NCBI RefSeq assembly: GCF_001667375.1
Contig: NZ_LZIN01000042.1
Coordinates: forward strand, 1 to 43,326
DNA from: Mycolicibacter sinensis
GTDB taxonomy: Bacteria; Actinomycetota; Actinomycetes; Mycobacteriales; Mycobacteriaceae
Length of the DNA: 43,326 nt
Reading direction: 5' to 3'
In this document: one piece after another, positions 1 to 9,409 of the stretch
Layout: every line of letters starts with the position of its first letter
Numbering within the stretch: the first letter of the stretch is position 1
Position numbers and translations under genes: made by a program
Notes under the pieces: generated by a model
Told to the model about the DNA's origin: nothing
Seen by the model: only the letters and a program-made list of their open reading frames with translations
The model's database searches: none

Positions 1-93
1 GGCCGGGAGAACCACAAGATGGCGCTCGCCTACTACCAGCAGACCAAGAACCTGCTGGTGTCCTACTCCCAGACGGCACAGGGTCTTTTTTGA
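1..93 (+). CDS. Aldehyde dehydrogenase, C-terminal end (partial)
   Basis: The first bases are an open frame of 30 residues closed by TGA at 91-93. The tail contains GRENHKMALAYYQQTKNLLV, which matches the C-terminus of NAD-dependent aldehyde dehydrogenases of the Rv0458/acetaldehyde-dehydrogenase type, where a conserved Q-T-K-N-L-L-V-S-Y segment ends the protein. The catalytic domains lie outside the window. The gene directly downstream is a DUF779 protein, which often sits beside such dehydrogenases in actinobacteria and supports the call. The gene is truncated only by the window edge. Confidence 0.8.
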   Translation, partial: GRENHKMALAYYQQTKNLLVSYSQTAQGLF

Positions 94-106
94 TGGGCAT
101 GTTCTG

Positions 107-517
107 ATGGCTGCGCCGGACCGGGTGCTGATCACCGATGCGGCGGCCGAGCTGGTGGCCCGCCTGGTGGCGCGGCACGGCCCGGTGATGTTTCACCAGT
201 CCGGCGGCTGCTGCGACGGCTCGGCGCCGATGTGCTACCCCGACGGCGACTTCATCGTCGGGGACCACGACGTGCTGCTCGGGGTACTCAGCCCCAACGA
301 CCGAGCCGGGGACATTCCGGTGTGGATCTCCGGGCCGCAGTTCGGGGCGTGGAAACACACCCAGCTGATCATCGACGTGGTACCCGGCCGCGGCGCCGGC
401 TTCAGCCTGGAGGCGCCGGAGGGCATGCGGTTCCTGTCCCGCAGTCGGGCCTTCACCGACGACGAGAACGCGGCGCTCGACGAAGTCCCGGTGATCACCG
501 GGTCGCTCCCGCACTGA
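107..517 (+). CDS. DUF779 family protein
   Basis: 136 residues, the expected size for DUF779 (Rv0459-like). The family hallmark is visible near residue 31: HQSGGCCDGSAPMC, a Cys-rich loop that could bind a metal or be redox active. The biochemical role is not established; the gene is usually found right after an aldehyde dehydrogenase, as here (13 bp after its stop), and a helper role for that enzyme is an inference. The ATG at 107 is used because the upstream ATGs at 93 and 99 are in other frames. No strong ribosome binding site is visible, so translation may be coupled to the upstream gene. Confidence 0.85.
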   Translation: MAAPDRVLITDAAAELVARLVARHGPVMFHQSGGCCDGSAPMCYPDGDFIVGDHDVLLGVLSPNDRAGDIPVWISGPQFGAWKHTQLIIDVVPGRGAGFSLEAPEGMRFLSRSRAFTDDENAALDEVPVITGSLPH

Positions 518-546
518 GCGGGCCTGCGGCCGTAAAATCTGCTGGT

Positions 547-825
547 GTGATTCCGCTGCCGCGCCCCTGGCTGTTGAGCAGCACCATGCTGGTCGGCACC
601 GCCGTCGGCATCCTGATCGGAATCGGCACGACGCTGCTGGTCACCGTCCCCGTGCGCCCCGATGCGGCGATCGCTCTGGTGCTCGGCGTGCCCAGCGCCG
701 CGGGGCTGGTGCTGGTGTTCGTCTCCTCGCGCCGCTGGGTAACCGCAGTGGGTGCGTTTCTGCTCGCGCTGGCGGTCGGCTGGTTCGGGGCGCTGGCGGC
801 GATTCAGGCGGTCTCCGGTGTCTGA
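547..825 (+). CDS. Small hydrophobic membrane protein (Rv0460-like)
   Basis: About 92 residues when started at the GTG at 547. The sequence has hydrophobic stretches around residues 10-35, 40-60 and 65-90 (TMLVGTAVGILIGIGTTLLV, then AIALVLGVPSAAGLVLVFV, then AVGAFLLALAVGWFGALAAI), so two or three membrane spans are expected. There is no recognised catalytic motif. An open frame extends further upstream inside the DUF779 gene, but that part is Arg-rich shadow sequence, so the later GTG is preferred. Position and size match the small hydrophobic gene between Rv0459 and Rv0461. Function unknown. Confidence 0.65.
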   Translation: MIPLPRPWLLSSTMLVGTAVGILIGIGTTLLVTVPVRPDAAIALVLGVPSAAGLVLVFVSSRRWVTAVGAFLLALAVGWFGALAAIQAVSGV

Positions 826-1351
826 GACCACCGACACCGGGGCGTTGCCCATGACCGAGCCGCACTGGCCGCCGAGCTTCGACACCGGGCCGCATCCGAC
901 CCCGCTGCCCGCACCGGCCGGCGACCGTGAGCCCGAACCGGAACCGACGCTCGAGCCGGCCTCGACGGCACCTCCCAAGCCGATCAAGCCGATCAAGCCC
1001 CTCAAGCCCGTTGCCGTCGTCGGCCAATACCGGTTCCTGAAGTGGTGGCAGCTGGCGCTGGTGCTGGTCGGCGTGTGGATCCCGGCGGCCGGGATCGGGT
1101 TGGGCCTGTTCTCCTGGTGGTATTCGCTGGCCGACAAGACCCCGGCCGTCTTCGTGGTAGTGCTCTATGCGGCCGGGTGCATCGTCGCCGGGCTGATCGT
1201 GGCGATGGTGGGCGAGAAACCGCTGCTGGCCGCGGTGGCGATCGCGTTGATGTCGGCGGTCTTCGCCTCAGCCCTCGCCGCGGCGCCGCTATATGGCCAC
1301 TACTTCTGCCAGCACGTGGATCGCTGCGTGGGCGGAGTCATCCCGTACTGA
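818..1351 (+). CDS. Proline-rich N-terminus membrane protein (Rv0461-like)
   Basis: About 177 residues from the GTG at 818, which overlaps the stop of the previous gene; an ATG at 851 (166 residues) is the alternative start. The first ~75 residues are hydrophilic and Pro/Glu-rich, with a short KPIKPIKPLKP repeat. Three hydrophobic spans follow (from about residues 80-105, 115-135 and 140-160). The layout resembles other mycobacterial membrane proteins with a disordered cytoplasmic N-terminus. It precedes lpdC in the same direction with about 33 bp between. No function can be read from the sequence. Confidence 0.65.
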   Translation: MSETTDTGALPMTEPHWPPSFDTGPHPTPLPAPAGDREPEPEPTLEPASTAPPKPIKPIKPLKPVAVVGQYRFLKWWQLALVLVGVWIPAAGIGLGLFSWWYSLADKTPAVFVVVLYAAGCIVAGLIVAMVGEKPLLAAVAIALMSAVFASALAAAPLYGHYFCQHVDRCVGGVIPY

Positions 1352-1384
1352 AGCGTCGGGGCGTCAGCCCGCTAGGGTGAATCC

Positions 1385-2779
<1,395 letters not shown>

Positions 2780-2786
2780 CTTTCGA

Positions 2787-3671
2787 TCAGCCCTTCGCCA
2801 GGGTGAACTGGGCGACATAGCTGACATTGCGTTGAAAGAAGTCGGCGCAGCCCAGTAGGTACTTCACAAACCGGTCGTAGATCTCCTGCGAGCTCACTGC
2901 GATCGCCCGGTCCCGCGCGTCCTGCAGCCGGGTTGCCCAGGTGTCCAGGGTCCGCACGTAATCCGTCGTCAGATCCTGACGGCCGGCCAGCGAAAACCCT
3001 GCGGCCGCAGAGTATTCGAGGACATCCTCGTCACAGGGCACCGAGCCGCCCGGGAAGATCTCTTTGGCGATGAAGCGCATGAACCGCAGGTCGGTCATCG
3101 TGATCGGGATGCCCATCTCCGGCCAGCGCTTCAGCGGGTGACCCATGATGGTCTGCAGCACCATCCGACCGTCGTCGGGCATCACGTGGTGGCACAGCTC
3201 GAAGAACGCGGCGTAGCGCTCCTTGGGGAAGGCTTCGAACGCCTCGATGGACACGATGCGGTCGACGGGTTCGTCGAACTCCTCCCAGCCGCGCAGCAGA
3301 ATCTGGCGGGAGCGGCCGGTGTCGACGTCGTCCAGCACCTGCTGGCCGAGGCTGCACTGGTTCTTGCTCAACGTCAGACCCACTACGTTGACGTCGTAGG
3401 TTTCGATCGCCCGCCGCATCACCGAGCCCCATCCACAGCCGACGTCGAGCAGCGTCATCCCCGGCGCGAGGTCCAGCTTGGCCAGCGCGAGATCGATCTT
3501 GGCGATCTGCGCCTCCTGTAGCGACATGTCCTCGCGCTCGAAATAGGCGCAGCTGTAGGTCCGGGTCGGATCCTGGAACAAGCCGAAGAAATCGTTCGAG
3601 ATGTCATAGTGGGCTTGCACGTCGTCGTAGGCCACCGCCATCTTGGGTGCGCCCGCCGTCGTGTCGGCCAT
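2787..3671 (-). CDS. Mycolic acid methyltransferase (MmaA4/UmaA-like)
   Basis: 294 residues, normal for the S-adenosylmethionine-dependent mycolic acid cyclopropane synthase/methyltransferase family that modifies double bonds of meromycolate chains. The SAM site LLDVGCGWGSVMRRA is near residue 75 and the conserved [17 protein letters not shown] precedes it. The catalytic-region motif reads SIEAFEAF where PcaA/CmaA have FEHF; FEAF is what I remember from UmaA. The position of the bicarbonate-contacting His of CmaA1 (LLHT) is Gln here (VLQT), as I recall for MmaA4. It is therefore a mixture of MmaA4-like and UmaA-like features, and the exact modification cannot be stated. It lies 51 bp downstream of a paralogue, with GGGAGGAG as ribosome binding site. 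Confidence 0.88.
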   Translation of the reverse strand: MADTTAGAPKMAVAYDDVQAHYDISNDFFGLFQDPTRTYSCAYFEREDMSLQEAQIAKIDLALAKLDLAPGMTLLDVGCGWGSVMRRAIETYDVNVVGLTLSKNQCSLGQQVLDDVDTGRSRQILLRGWEEFDEPVDRIVSIEAFEAFPKERYAAFFELCHHVMPDDGRMVLQTIMGHPLKRWPEMGIPITMTDLRFMRFIAKEIFPGGSVPCDEDVLEYSAAAGFSLAGRQDLTTDYVRTLDTWATRLQDARDRAIAVSSQEIYDRFVKYLLGCADFFQRNVSYVAQFTLAKG

Positions 3672-3722
3672 CTGTGTGCGCTCCTCCCTACCGTTGTGAA
3701 TCCGGTACGCGGCCCGAGCCCG

Positions 3723-4655
3723 TCAGGCGGGCGCCTTCTCGCAGGTGAACTGGGCGACGTCGGTGTAGCCGACCCGGAACAACTCGGCGCACCCGGTCAA
3801 GTACTTGTGGAACCGCTCGTAGACGGCCTCGGAAGTGATCGCGATCGCCTCGTCCTTGCGAGCTTCCAGATTGTCCGCCCAGGTGTCCAGGGTCCGGACG
3901 TAATGCGGCTGCAGGTGCTGCTCGCGGGTGATGGTGTAGCCGGCAGCGCGGGCATGGTCGGTGATCTGCGCGGCCAGCGGGAGCCGCCCGCCGGGGTAGA
4001 TCTCGTCCATGATGAATTTGATGAACCGTACCCTCGACATCGTCAGCGGTAGCTGTTTGGCCTTGATCTCCTCATCGCTGGGAATGATGATGCTGTGCAG
4101 CAGCATCACCCCGTCGTCAGGCATCCAGCTGAACGTCTTCTTGAAGTAGTCGTCGTAGGAGTTGAAGCCGAAATGCTCGAACGCGCCGATCGACACGATC
4201 CGGTCGACCTGTCCGTCGAACTCCTCCCAGGGCTGTAGCCGCACCTCCATGCGCCGGGTGCTGGTGGAGTTCGGGAACACGTTGTCCTCGATGTGCTGCT
4301 TCTGGTTCTCCGAGAGTGTCAGCCCGATGACGTTGACGTCATAGCGTTCGGCGGCCCGCCGGATGGTCGAGCCCCACCCACAGCCGATGTCGAGCAACGT
4401 CATCCCGGGTTGCAGACCCAGTTTGCCTAGCGACAAGTCGACCTTGGCCAGCTGCGCTTCCTGCAGCGTCATATCCTCGCGCTCGAAGTACGCGCAGCTG
4501 TAGGTCTGCGACGGGTCCTGCCACAGCTTGAAGAAGTCGTTGGAGATGTCGTAGTGGAACTGCACTTCGCCCTTGTCGGATCCGCGCGTCTGCGCTGCGG
4601 ATTTCGAGAGCCACTGGGACTCGGCTTGGGGTCGTGCGCTGGTTGATTCTGCCAC
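3723..4655 (-). CDS. Cyclopropane mycolic acid synthase family (CmaA2/PcaA-like)
   Basis: 310 residues. It has the complete family set: [12 protein letters not shown] and [17 protein letters not shown] at the N-terminus, the SAM motif [15 protein letters not shown], the catalytic-region SIGAFEHFG with the active-site Glu, and LLHSI with the His that contacts bicarbonate in CmaA1. It should therefore be competent for SAM-dependent cyclopropanation of mycolate double bonds. It resembles CmaA2 and PcaA about equally by eye. It is the first of a two-gene minus-strand pair with the MmaA4/UmaA-like paralogue. In M. tuberculosis, as I recall, umaA and pcaA sit after fadB2 instead, so the genes are in a different place here. 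Confidence 0.9.
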   Translation of the reverse strand: MAESTSARPQAESQWLSKSAAQTRGSDKGEVQFHYDISNDFFKLWQDPSQTYSCAYFEREDMTLQEAQLAKVDLSLGKLGLQPGMTLLDIGCGWGSTIRRAAERYDVNVIGLTLSENQKQHIEDNVFPNSTSTRRMEVRLQPWEEFDGQVDRIVSIGAFEHFGFNSYDDYFKKTFSWMPDDGVMLLHSIIIPSDEEIKAKQLPLTMSRVRFIKFIMDEIYPGGRLPLAAQITDHARAAGYTITREQHLQPHYVRTLDTWADNLEARKDEAIAITSEAVYERFHKYLTGCAELFRVGYTDVAQFTCEKAPA

Positions 4656-4792
4656 GGCGGGTCCTGTACGGAAGGGAGCGAAGTCGGGGGACGACGTGCT
4701 GGTGGCTCAACACTGGGGTCGACACTACCCCCCAACGGCCGTGGTGCGGTGCGGGTTTTCGGCGCGGCGTACCCGTTTCCCCGTCGGCCTGC

Positions 4793-6250
4793 TCAGCCGC
4801 CGACCAGCACGAAAACCGCGAACCCGGTGAAAATGCCGGTCGCGTTGGCAAAGGCGTTGACCACGTCGTTGCCCACCCAACTCAACCCCGACGACGGCTG
4901 CGTCGGCGCCCCGCAGTGCAGTCGGTCCTCCACGGTGGCCTGACAGACCGTGCAGACGAACCGGGCCTGCACGCTGGCGCCGATCGCAGTGTCCACCAGC
5001 GAGCCGACCACGCCGGCGGCCAGCCCGACCGGCAGCATCGCCCACCCGCCGAACAAGGCACCGAATGCGCCCACCGCCAGCGCTCCCAGCACGGTGGCGG
5101 CCGAGCCCAGCGGTGACACCGCGCCCGAGCTGCCCTTGGGAACCCGGCCGAAAGTCCGCAGCGACAGCGGCTCCCGGCGGGAGAAGCGGCCGATCTCCGA
5201 GGCCCACGAGTCGGCGATGCCGGCGGCGATCCCGCCGATGGAGACCGCGTACCAGGCCGGATCGCGGGTGAACGCAAAGCCGATCACCGGCACCAGCACC
5301 GGAAGGCCGGCGTTCACCGCGACCTGGCTCATGGTGCGCATGCCAGCCGACCGGGCGGCCCGGCGATAGGCGGTGAGCAGGCTGGTCAGTGAGAAGAAGG
5401 CGGCGGCCGGGATGATCCACGCCCACCCGCCGAGACCGACGGCCACCCCGGCGATCAGACCGCCGCACAGCGCGCCGGGCAGATCCAGCCAGCGCATCCG
5501 GAGCATGAACGGCACGATGGCGCAGCCGAATACGGCCGCGGCCAACCAGCGCAGCGCGTCGTCGGTGGACAGCTCACGCGCGACGTGCAACAGCAGCGCC
5601 ACCCACGGCGTGATCAGCAGGTTGTCCGCCGCCGGCCATACCAGCAGCTCCACCGCCGCCGTGGTCACCGCGACGAATACCGAAACCGCTATTGCCATGA
5701 ACGAATTCAGTTCGAGGCCGGCTAGGCAGAACACCAGCGACACCGCGAAGGCGATCGCCACGAAGGCCACCGAACCCTCCAGGGTGCGCACCCCGCCGCC
5801 GGCCTCCACCCGGTGCCGCCCGAAGCGATCCCCGATCAGCGCCGCACCCGCGTCAGCCAGGCCCAGCACCACCACACCCGCGGCGATCGCCACTCGATCC
5901 GGCCAGAACGCCAGCACCGCGACCAGTGCCCCGGCGGCGAACCCGACCAGCCCGTAGTCGCGGGAGCGGGTCCCGTCGAAAACCCCCGGCACCGGAATCA
6001 GGCCGCGCTCCACGATGACCGCCAGCGCCACCGTCGCGACGGCCAGCACGCCCGCCACCACCGCCTGGTGCGAGAGCTGGAAGGCGGCCAGGGCGGCGAA
6101 CAGCCCGCACAGTGCGTGGGGAATCTTGCGGGTGACCAGCGGGCCGGCGCCCCGGCGCACCAGCGCTCGCCCGACGACGATCAGCACGGCCGCGATCGCC
6201 AGGATCCCGCCCCCGGCGACGGCCAGGTCGTGGCCAACGGTAGCTGTCAC
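4793..6250 (-). CDS. Fused phytol/dolichol-kinase-like and DUF92 membrane protein
   Basis: 485 residues, nearly all hydrophobic with a dozen or more possible membrane spans. Residues ~1-230 resemble the phytol/dolichol kinase (VTE5/SEC59) and CDP-alcohol transferase group: RKIPHALCGL near residue 41, GLADAGAALIGDRFG near 131 and RTLEGSVAF near 155. Residues ~235-485 are DUF92 (TIGR00297-like): SIGGIAAGIADSWASEIG, FGRVPKGSSGAVSPLGSAA and a C-terminal NDVVNAFANATG. Plant and cyanobacterial DUF92 proteins (VTE6) are phytyl-phosphate kinases, so the fusion could phosphorylate an isoprenoid alcohol twice; that is inference. A CTVCQ...LHC pair near residue 430 could bind metal. It ends 137 bp upstream of the mycolate methyltransferase start. 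Confidence 0.8.
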   Translation of the reverse strand: MTATVGHDLAVAGGGILAIAAVLIVVGRALVRRGAGPLVTRKIPHALCGLFAALAAFQLSHQAVVAGVLAVATVALAVIVERGLIPVPGVFDGTRSRDYGLVGFAAGALVAVLAFWPDRVAIAAGVVVLGLADAGAALIGDRFGRHRVEAGGGVRTLEGSVAFVAIAFAVSLVFCLAGLELNSFMAIAVSVFVAVTTAAVELLVWPAADNLLITPWVALLLHVARELSTDDALRWLAAAVFGCAIVPFMLRMRWLDLPGALCGGLIAGVAVGLGGWAWIIPAAAFFSLTSLLTAYRRAARSAGMRTMSQVAVNAGLPVLVPVIGFAFTRDPAWYAVSIGGIAAGIADSWASEIGRFSRREPLSLRTFGRVPKGSSGAVSPLGSAATVLGALAVGAFGALFGGWAMLPVGLAAGVVGSLVDTAIGASVQARFVCTVCQATVEDRLHCGAPTQPSSGLSWVGNDVVNAFANATGIFTGFAVFVLVGG

Positions 6251-6256
6251 GCAGCG

Positions 6257-6805
6257 CTACTCGTCGAAGTCCAGCGGCACCCGCAGTGCGCTCAGCGTGG
6301 CGGCCAGCGCGTCGTATTGCGATGTCAGCATGACGAATTCGATCAGCCGCGGACGATCCAGGTGCTTCGACAACTCCGCCCAGGTGGCATCCGAAAGGGT
6401 GCGGGTCTCCACCAGTTCGTCGACCGCGGTCAGCATGGCGCGCTGACGATCGCCGAGGTCCCCGAAATCGGGACCGCCGGGGCCTTCGAAGATGCGGGCC
6501 TGGGTGGCGTCGTCCAGGCCGGCGGCCCGACCCATCCGCTTGTGGTGCTGCAGTTCGTACTGGCTGTCGCGCAGGTGCCCCACCCGCAGGATCACCATCT
6601 CGGTGTCGCGGGTGGACAGCTTGCCGCCGCGCATGAGCACTCCGCCGAACGGCAACCAGGACCACATCAACCGCTTGTGCTGGCCGAGCGTGGTGAACAG
6701 ATGCGCCCGGGGCACGCGCTGGCGGGCCGCGACGACTTTGCAGACCAGCCAGTTGGCGAGACCGAGGTCGCGCAGGCCGGGGGCTTCGGGGATACGAGCG
6801 CTCAC
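6257..6805 (-). CDS. Carboxymuconolactone decarboxylase family protein (Rv0464c-like)
   Basis: About 182 residues from a GTG at 6805 that overlaps the ramB stop (GTGA), implying coupled translation. An open frame continues upstream inside ramB but is only a shadow. The all-helical CMD/AhpD-like fold is indicated by TLGQHKRLMWSWLPFGGVLM and REVEM-type sequence (STRDTEMVILRVGHLRDSQY ELQHHKRMG region). The usual AhpD CxxC redox pair is absent at that site, so peroxidase activity like AhpD is unlikely. Family members include decarboxylases and many of unknown role. The gene order next to ramB matches Rv0464c. Confidence 0.85.
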   Translation of the reverse strand: MSARIPEAPGLRDLGLANWLVCKVVAARQRVPRAHLFTTLGQHKRLMWSWLPFGGVLMRGGKLSTRDTEMVILRVGHLRDSQYELQHHKRMGRAAGLDDATQARIFEGPGGPDFGDLGDRQRAMLTAVDELVETRTLSDATWAELSKHLDRPRLIEFVMLTSQYDALAATLSALRVPLDFDE

Positions 6806-8229
6806 CGCTGTTGCTTTACCAGATACGGCGACACCGTGCTGCGGTGTTCGTTGAGATCGAGGTCGCGGCCCAGCGCCGGGAACGCCCGCTGGGGACAGTT
6901 GTCGCGTTCGCAGACCCGGCAACCCGCACCGATCGGGGTCGCCGGCACGTCGTGGCCACCGTGCAGGTCGAGCCCCTCGGAGTAGACCAGCCGGTGGGCG
7001 TGCCGCAGTTCGCAGCCCAGCCCGATCGCGAACATCTTGTCCGGCTGGCCCCACCGCGCGGCGCGGCGTTCGACGGTGCGCGCCACCCACAGGTATTTGC
7101 GGCCATCAGGCATCTCGGCGATCTGCACGGCGATCTTGCCCGGGTTGCCGAACGTCTCGTAGACATTCCACAGCGGGCAGGTACCGCCGCTGGAGGAGAA
7201 GTGAAAACCGGTGGCCGACTGACGTTTTGACATGTTACCCGCGCGATCGACGCGGACGAAGGAGAACGGCACGCCGCGCATCGACGGCCGCTGCAGGGTG
7301 GATAGGCGGTGGGCGATGGTCTCGTAGCTGACCCGGTAGAACGCCGACAGCCGCTCGATGTCGTAGCGGAACGTCTCGGCACTGTCGTGGAACTGCCCGT
7401 AGGGCAACACGATCGCCGCGGCGAAGTAATTGGCCAGCCCCAGCCTGGCCAGGGTGCGCGAGTCCTTCGAGGTGAACTTGCCCTCCTCGACCATCGCCGA
7501 GATCTGGTCGTCGAACTCCAGGTAGGCCAGCTCGGCGGCCATCTTGAACACCCGCTGGCCCCAGGACAGTTGGGTGGAGATGTCCAGGGTCTTGGTCGTC
7601 GGGTCGTAGCGGTGCAGCACCGTGTCGCCCAGATCGATCCGGCGGTTGATGTGCACGCCGTGTACCTCGGTGAGCCGGTTGGCCAACTCGACGGCCAACT
7701 CGCCCTGATGCCGGCGCATCCGGGTGGCCAGCTGCTCGGCGGCGGTGTCGAGTTCGTGCAGGTAGTTCTGGCGCTGATAGAAGTAGTCGCGGACCTCTTC
7801 GTGCGGCATGGTGATCGCGCCGGTGCCACTGCCGTCGGTGTAGCGCTCTTCGGTGGCGGCGGCCAGTTGGGCGGTGGTGATCCGGTAGCGGCGGTGCAGG
7901 TTGACCATCGCGCGGGCCAATTTGGGGTGGGCGCTGACCACTTCGGCCACCTCGGTCAGTGCGACGTCGACGTCCAGGTCGCGGTCCATGGTGACCTCGC
8001 GCAACTCGGCGACCAGCCGGGTGTCGTCCTGGGAGGCGAAGAAGGTGGTGTCGACCCCGAAGACCTCGGTGATGCGCAGCAGCACCGCCACCGTCAGCGG
8101 CCGAACGTCGTGCTCGATCTGGTTGAGGTAACTCGGTGAGATCTCCAACATCTGCGCCAGTGCGGCCTGACTGAACCCGCGCTCGCTGCGCAGCTGGCGC
8201 ACTCGGGAACCGACGTAGGTCTTGGCCAC
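6802..8229 (-). CDS. ramB: Acetate-metabolism regulator RamB
   Basis: 475 residues. An N-terminal XRE-type helix-turn-helix (RQLRSERGFSQAALAQML, SPSYLNQIEHD) is followed by a long IrrE/ImmA-like and DUF2083-type C-terminal region with a Cys-rich end (GAGCRVCERDNCPQRAFP). This is the architecture of RamB, which in Corynebacterium glutamicum and M. tuberculosis controls glyoxylate-cycle and acetate genes, including isocitrate lyase and itself. It is divergent from the thioesterase-like gene, and icl lies one gene further on. Candidate RamB boxes with an AAGTTTG core lie upstream of icl (see 9242-9288). The 83 bp upstream region also holds a GCGAA...TTCGC inverted repeat at 8249-8265 that could serve autoregulation, at low confidence. 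Confidence 0.95.
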   Translation of the reverse strand: MAKTYVGSRVRQLRSERGFSQAALAQMLEISPSYLNQIEHDVRPLTVAVLLRITEVFGVDTTFFASQDDTRLVAELREVTMDRDLDVDVALTEVAEVVSAHPKLARAMVNLHRRYRITTAQLAAATEERYTDGSGTGAITMPHEEVRDYFYQRQNYLHELDTAAEQLATRMRRHQGELAVELANRLTEVHGVHINRRIDLGDTVLHRYDPTTKTLDISTQLSWGQRVFKMAAELAYLEFDDQISAMVEEGKFTSKDSRTLARLGLANYFAAAIVLPYGQFHDSAETFRYDIERLSAFYRVSYETIAHRLSTLQRPSMRGVPFSFVRVDRAGNMSKRQSATGFHFSSSGGTCPLWNVYETFGNPGKIAVQIAEMPDGRKYLWVARTVERRAARWGQPDKMFAIGLGCELRHAHRLVYSEGLDLHGGHDVPATPIGAGCRVCERDNCPQRAFPALGRDLDLNEHRSTVSPYLVKQQR

Positions 8230-8312
8230 CCGCCCGACCTTACCTGTTGCGAAGGCGGCATTCGCATTCTTGGCATGGCATGATCATTCGGGAAAAACGA
8301 CGGGGAGCATCA

Positions 8313-9131
8313 ATGCAGCCGACAGATGAGCCGACGGGTCTGGCGAAGGTGTTGATGCCGGTGCCCGACCCCCACCCGAACGTCTTCGACCGGCAGTGGC
8401 CGCTGCGGGTCGCCGACATCGACCGGCGCGGCCGGCTGCGGATGGACGCGGCTGCCCGCCACATCCAGGACATCGGCCAGGACCAGCTACGGGAGACGGG
8501 GCACGAGGCCACCCACCCGCTCTGGATCGTTCGGCGCACCATGATGGACCTGATCGCACCCGTCGAGTTCCAGGACATGCTGCGGGTACGGCGCTGGTGC
8601 TCGGGCACCTCCAACCGCTGGTGCGAGATGCGGGTCCGCATCGACGGCAAGCGCAGCGGCGGCCTCATCGAATCCGAGGCGTTCTGGATCAACATCAACC
8701 GGGAGACCCAGGGGCCGGCGCGGATCTCCGAGGACTTCCTGGCCGGGCTCAAACGCACCACCAGCGTCGACCGGCTGCGCTGGAAGGCCTACTTGAAAGC
8801 CGGCGACCGCGAGGCGGCCGCCGAGATCCACGAGTACCCGATCCGGTTCACCGACATCGACCTGTTCGATCACATGAACAACGCGGTGTACTGGACCGTC
8901 GTCGAGGACTATCTGTCGAGCTACCCCGAGCTGGCCGCGGCGCCGCTGCGGGTCACCCTGGAACATGAGGCCGCCGTCGCGCTCGGCGACAAACTAGAGA
9001 TCGTCTCGCACATCCACCCGCCCGGATCGACCGATCGGTTCGGCCCCGAACTGGCCGATCGCGCTGTTAGAACGCTCACATACCTGGTGGGCGAAGAGGT
9101 CAAAGCCCTCGCCGCGATCTTCCCGCTGTAA
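8313..9131 (+). CDS. Acyl-ACP thioesterase-like protein (Rv0466-like)
   Basis: About 272 residues from the ATG at 8313, chosen because GGGGAG lies 6 bp upstream; ATG 8280 is an in-frame alternative. The protein has two hot-dog halves: the first includes RVADIDRRGRLRMDAAARHIQDIG, and the second FTDIDLFDHMNNAVYWTVVEDYL, the usual D-x-x-x-H-x-N-N thioesterase signature. It belongs to the acyl-ACP thioesterase (FatA-like) family and would hydrolyse acyl thioesters; substrate unknown. It sits between divergent ramB and icl, so it may share their acetate/fatty-acid regulation. Confidence 0.88.
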   Translation: MQPTDEPTGLAKVLMPVPDPHPNVFDRQWPLRVADIDRRGRLRMDAAARHIQDIGQDQLRETGHEATHPLWIVRRTMMDLIAPVEFQDMLRVRRWCSGTSNRWCEMRVRIDGKRSGGLIESEAFWININRETQGPARISEDFLAGLKRTTSVDRLRWKAYLKAGDREAAAEIHEYPIRFTDIDLFDHMNNAVYWTVVEDYLSSYPELAAAPLRVTLEHEAAVALGDKLEIVSHIHPPGSTDRFGPELADRAVRTLTYLVGEEVKALAAIFPL

Positions 9132-9142
9132 CACGTTCTAGT

Positions 9143-9158
9143 CAGTACGGGCGTACTG
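9143..9158. promoter_or_regulatory. Perfect 16-bp palindrome upstream of icl (CAGTACG-GG-CGTACTG)
   Basis: The arms CAGTACG and CGTACTG are exact inverted repeats with a two-base spacer, 12 bp after the thioesterase stop. A two-base loop cannot form a good hairpin, so this looks like a DNA-binding site for a dimeric regulator rather than a terminator. A 13-of-16 copy occurs at 9255-9270, nearer icl. The cognate protein is unknown. Confidence 0.5.
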
Positions 9159-9241
9159 CTAAAACCCGCGTTGAGCTGTGTGGATAAGTTACCGACCGGT
9201 AGCTTGCCCGGCACGGGCACAAGAGGGCGTCTGCGTGATTC

Positions 9242-9256
9242 TTCGCAAACTTCGCA
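9242..9256. promoter_or_regulatory. Candidate RamB box 1 upstream of icl
   Basis: TTCGCAAACTTCGCA; on the minus strand it contains GAAGTTTGCGAA, close to the AAAGTTTGCAAA-type box reported for RamB in corynebacteria. Its CAAACTT core (9246-9252) is exactly 31 bp, about three helical turns, from the same core in box 2. The icl ATG is at 9410. Confidence 0.5.
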
Positions 9257-9270
9257 TAACGGTCGTACTG
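9255..9270. promoter_or_regulatory. Imperfect second copy of the CAGTACG palindrome
   Basis: CATAACGGTCGTACTG matches 13 of 16 bases of the perfect palindrome at 9143-9158, with one half (CGTACTG) intact. It lies between the two RamB-like boxes, with its first two bases overlapping box 1. A pair of related sites 112 bp apart would allow looping or graded binding by one regulator. Confidence 0.35.
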
Positions 9271-9272
9271 TT

Positions 9273-9288
9273 TTGCCAAACTTGGCAA
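9273..9288. promoter_or_regulatory. Candidate RamB box 2 upstream of icl (perfect palindrome)
   Basis: TTGCCAA-AC-TTGGCAA is a perfect inverted repeat with 7-bp arms. It shares the CAAACTT core (AAGTTTG on the other strand) with box 1. RamB, encoded nearby, is the obvious candidate ligand. Confidence 0.5.
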
Positions 9289-9409
9289 TGAAAACCAGTG
9301 GACCTGGGCTGATGTGGTGTGTCAAGGTCGCGTTAACACACCAGTGAATCCGTCGGGGTGTTGGCAAGTCCGAGAAGCGCCCGGCGGTCGCGACCATGAA
9401 GGAGCAGCC

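Noticed and set aside
9314..9409. Upstream start for icl
   Set aside because: The extra 32 residues are not family-like, while ATG 9410 has AAGGAG and gives 428 residues with Cys191 in the known position.
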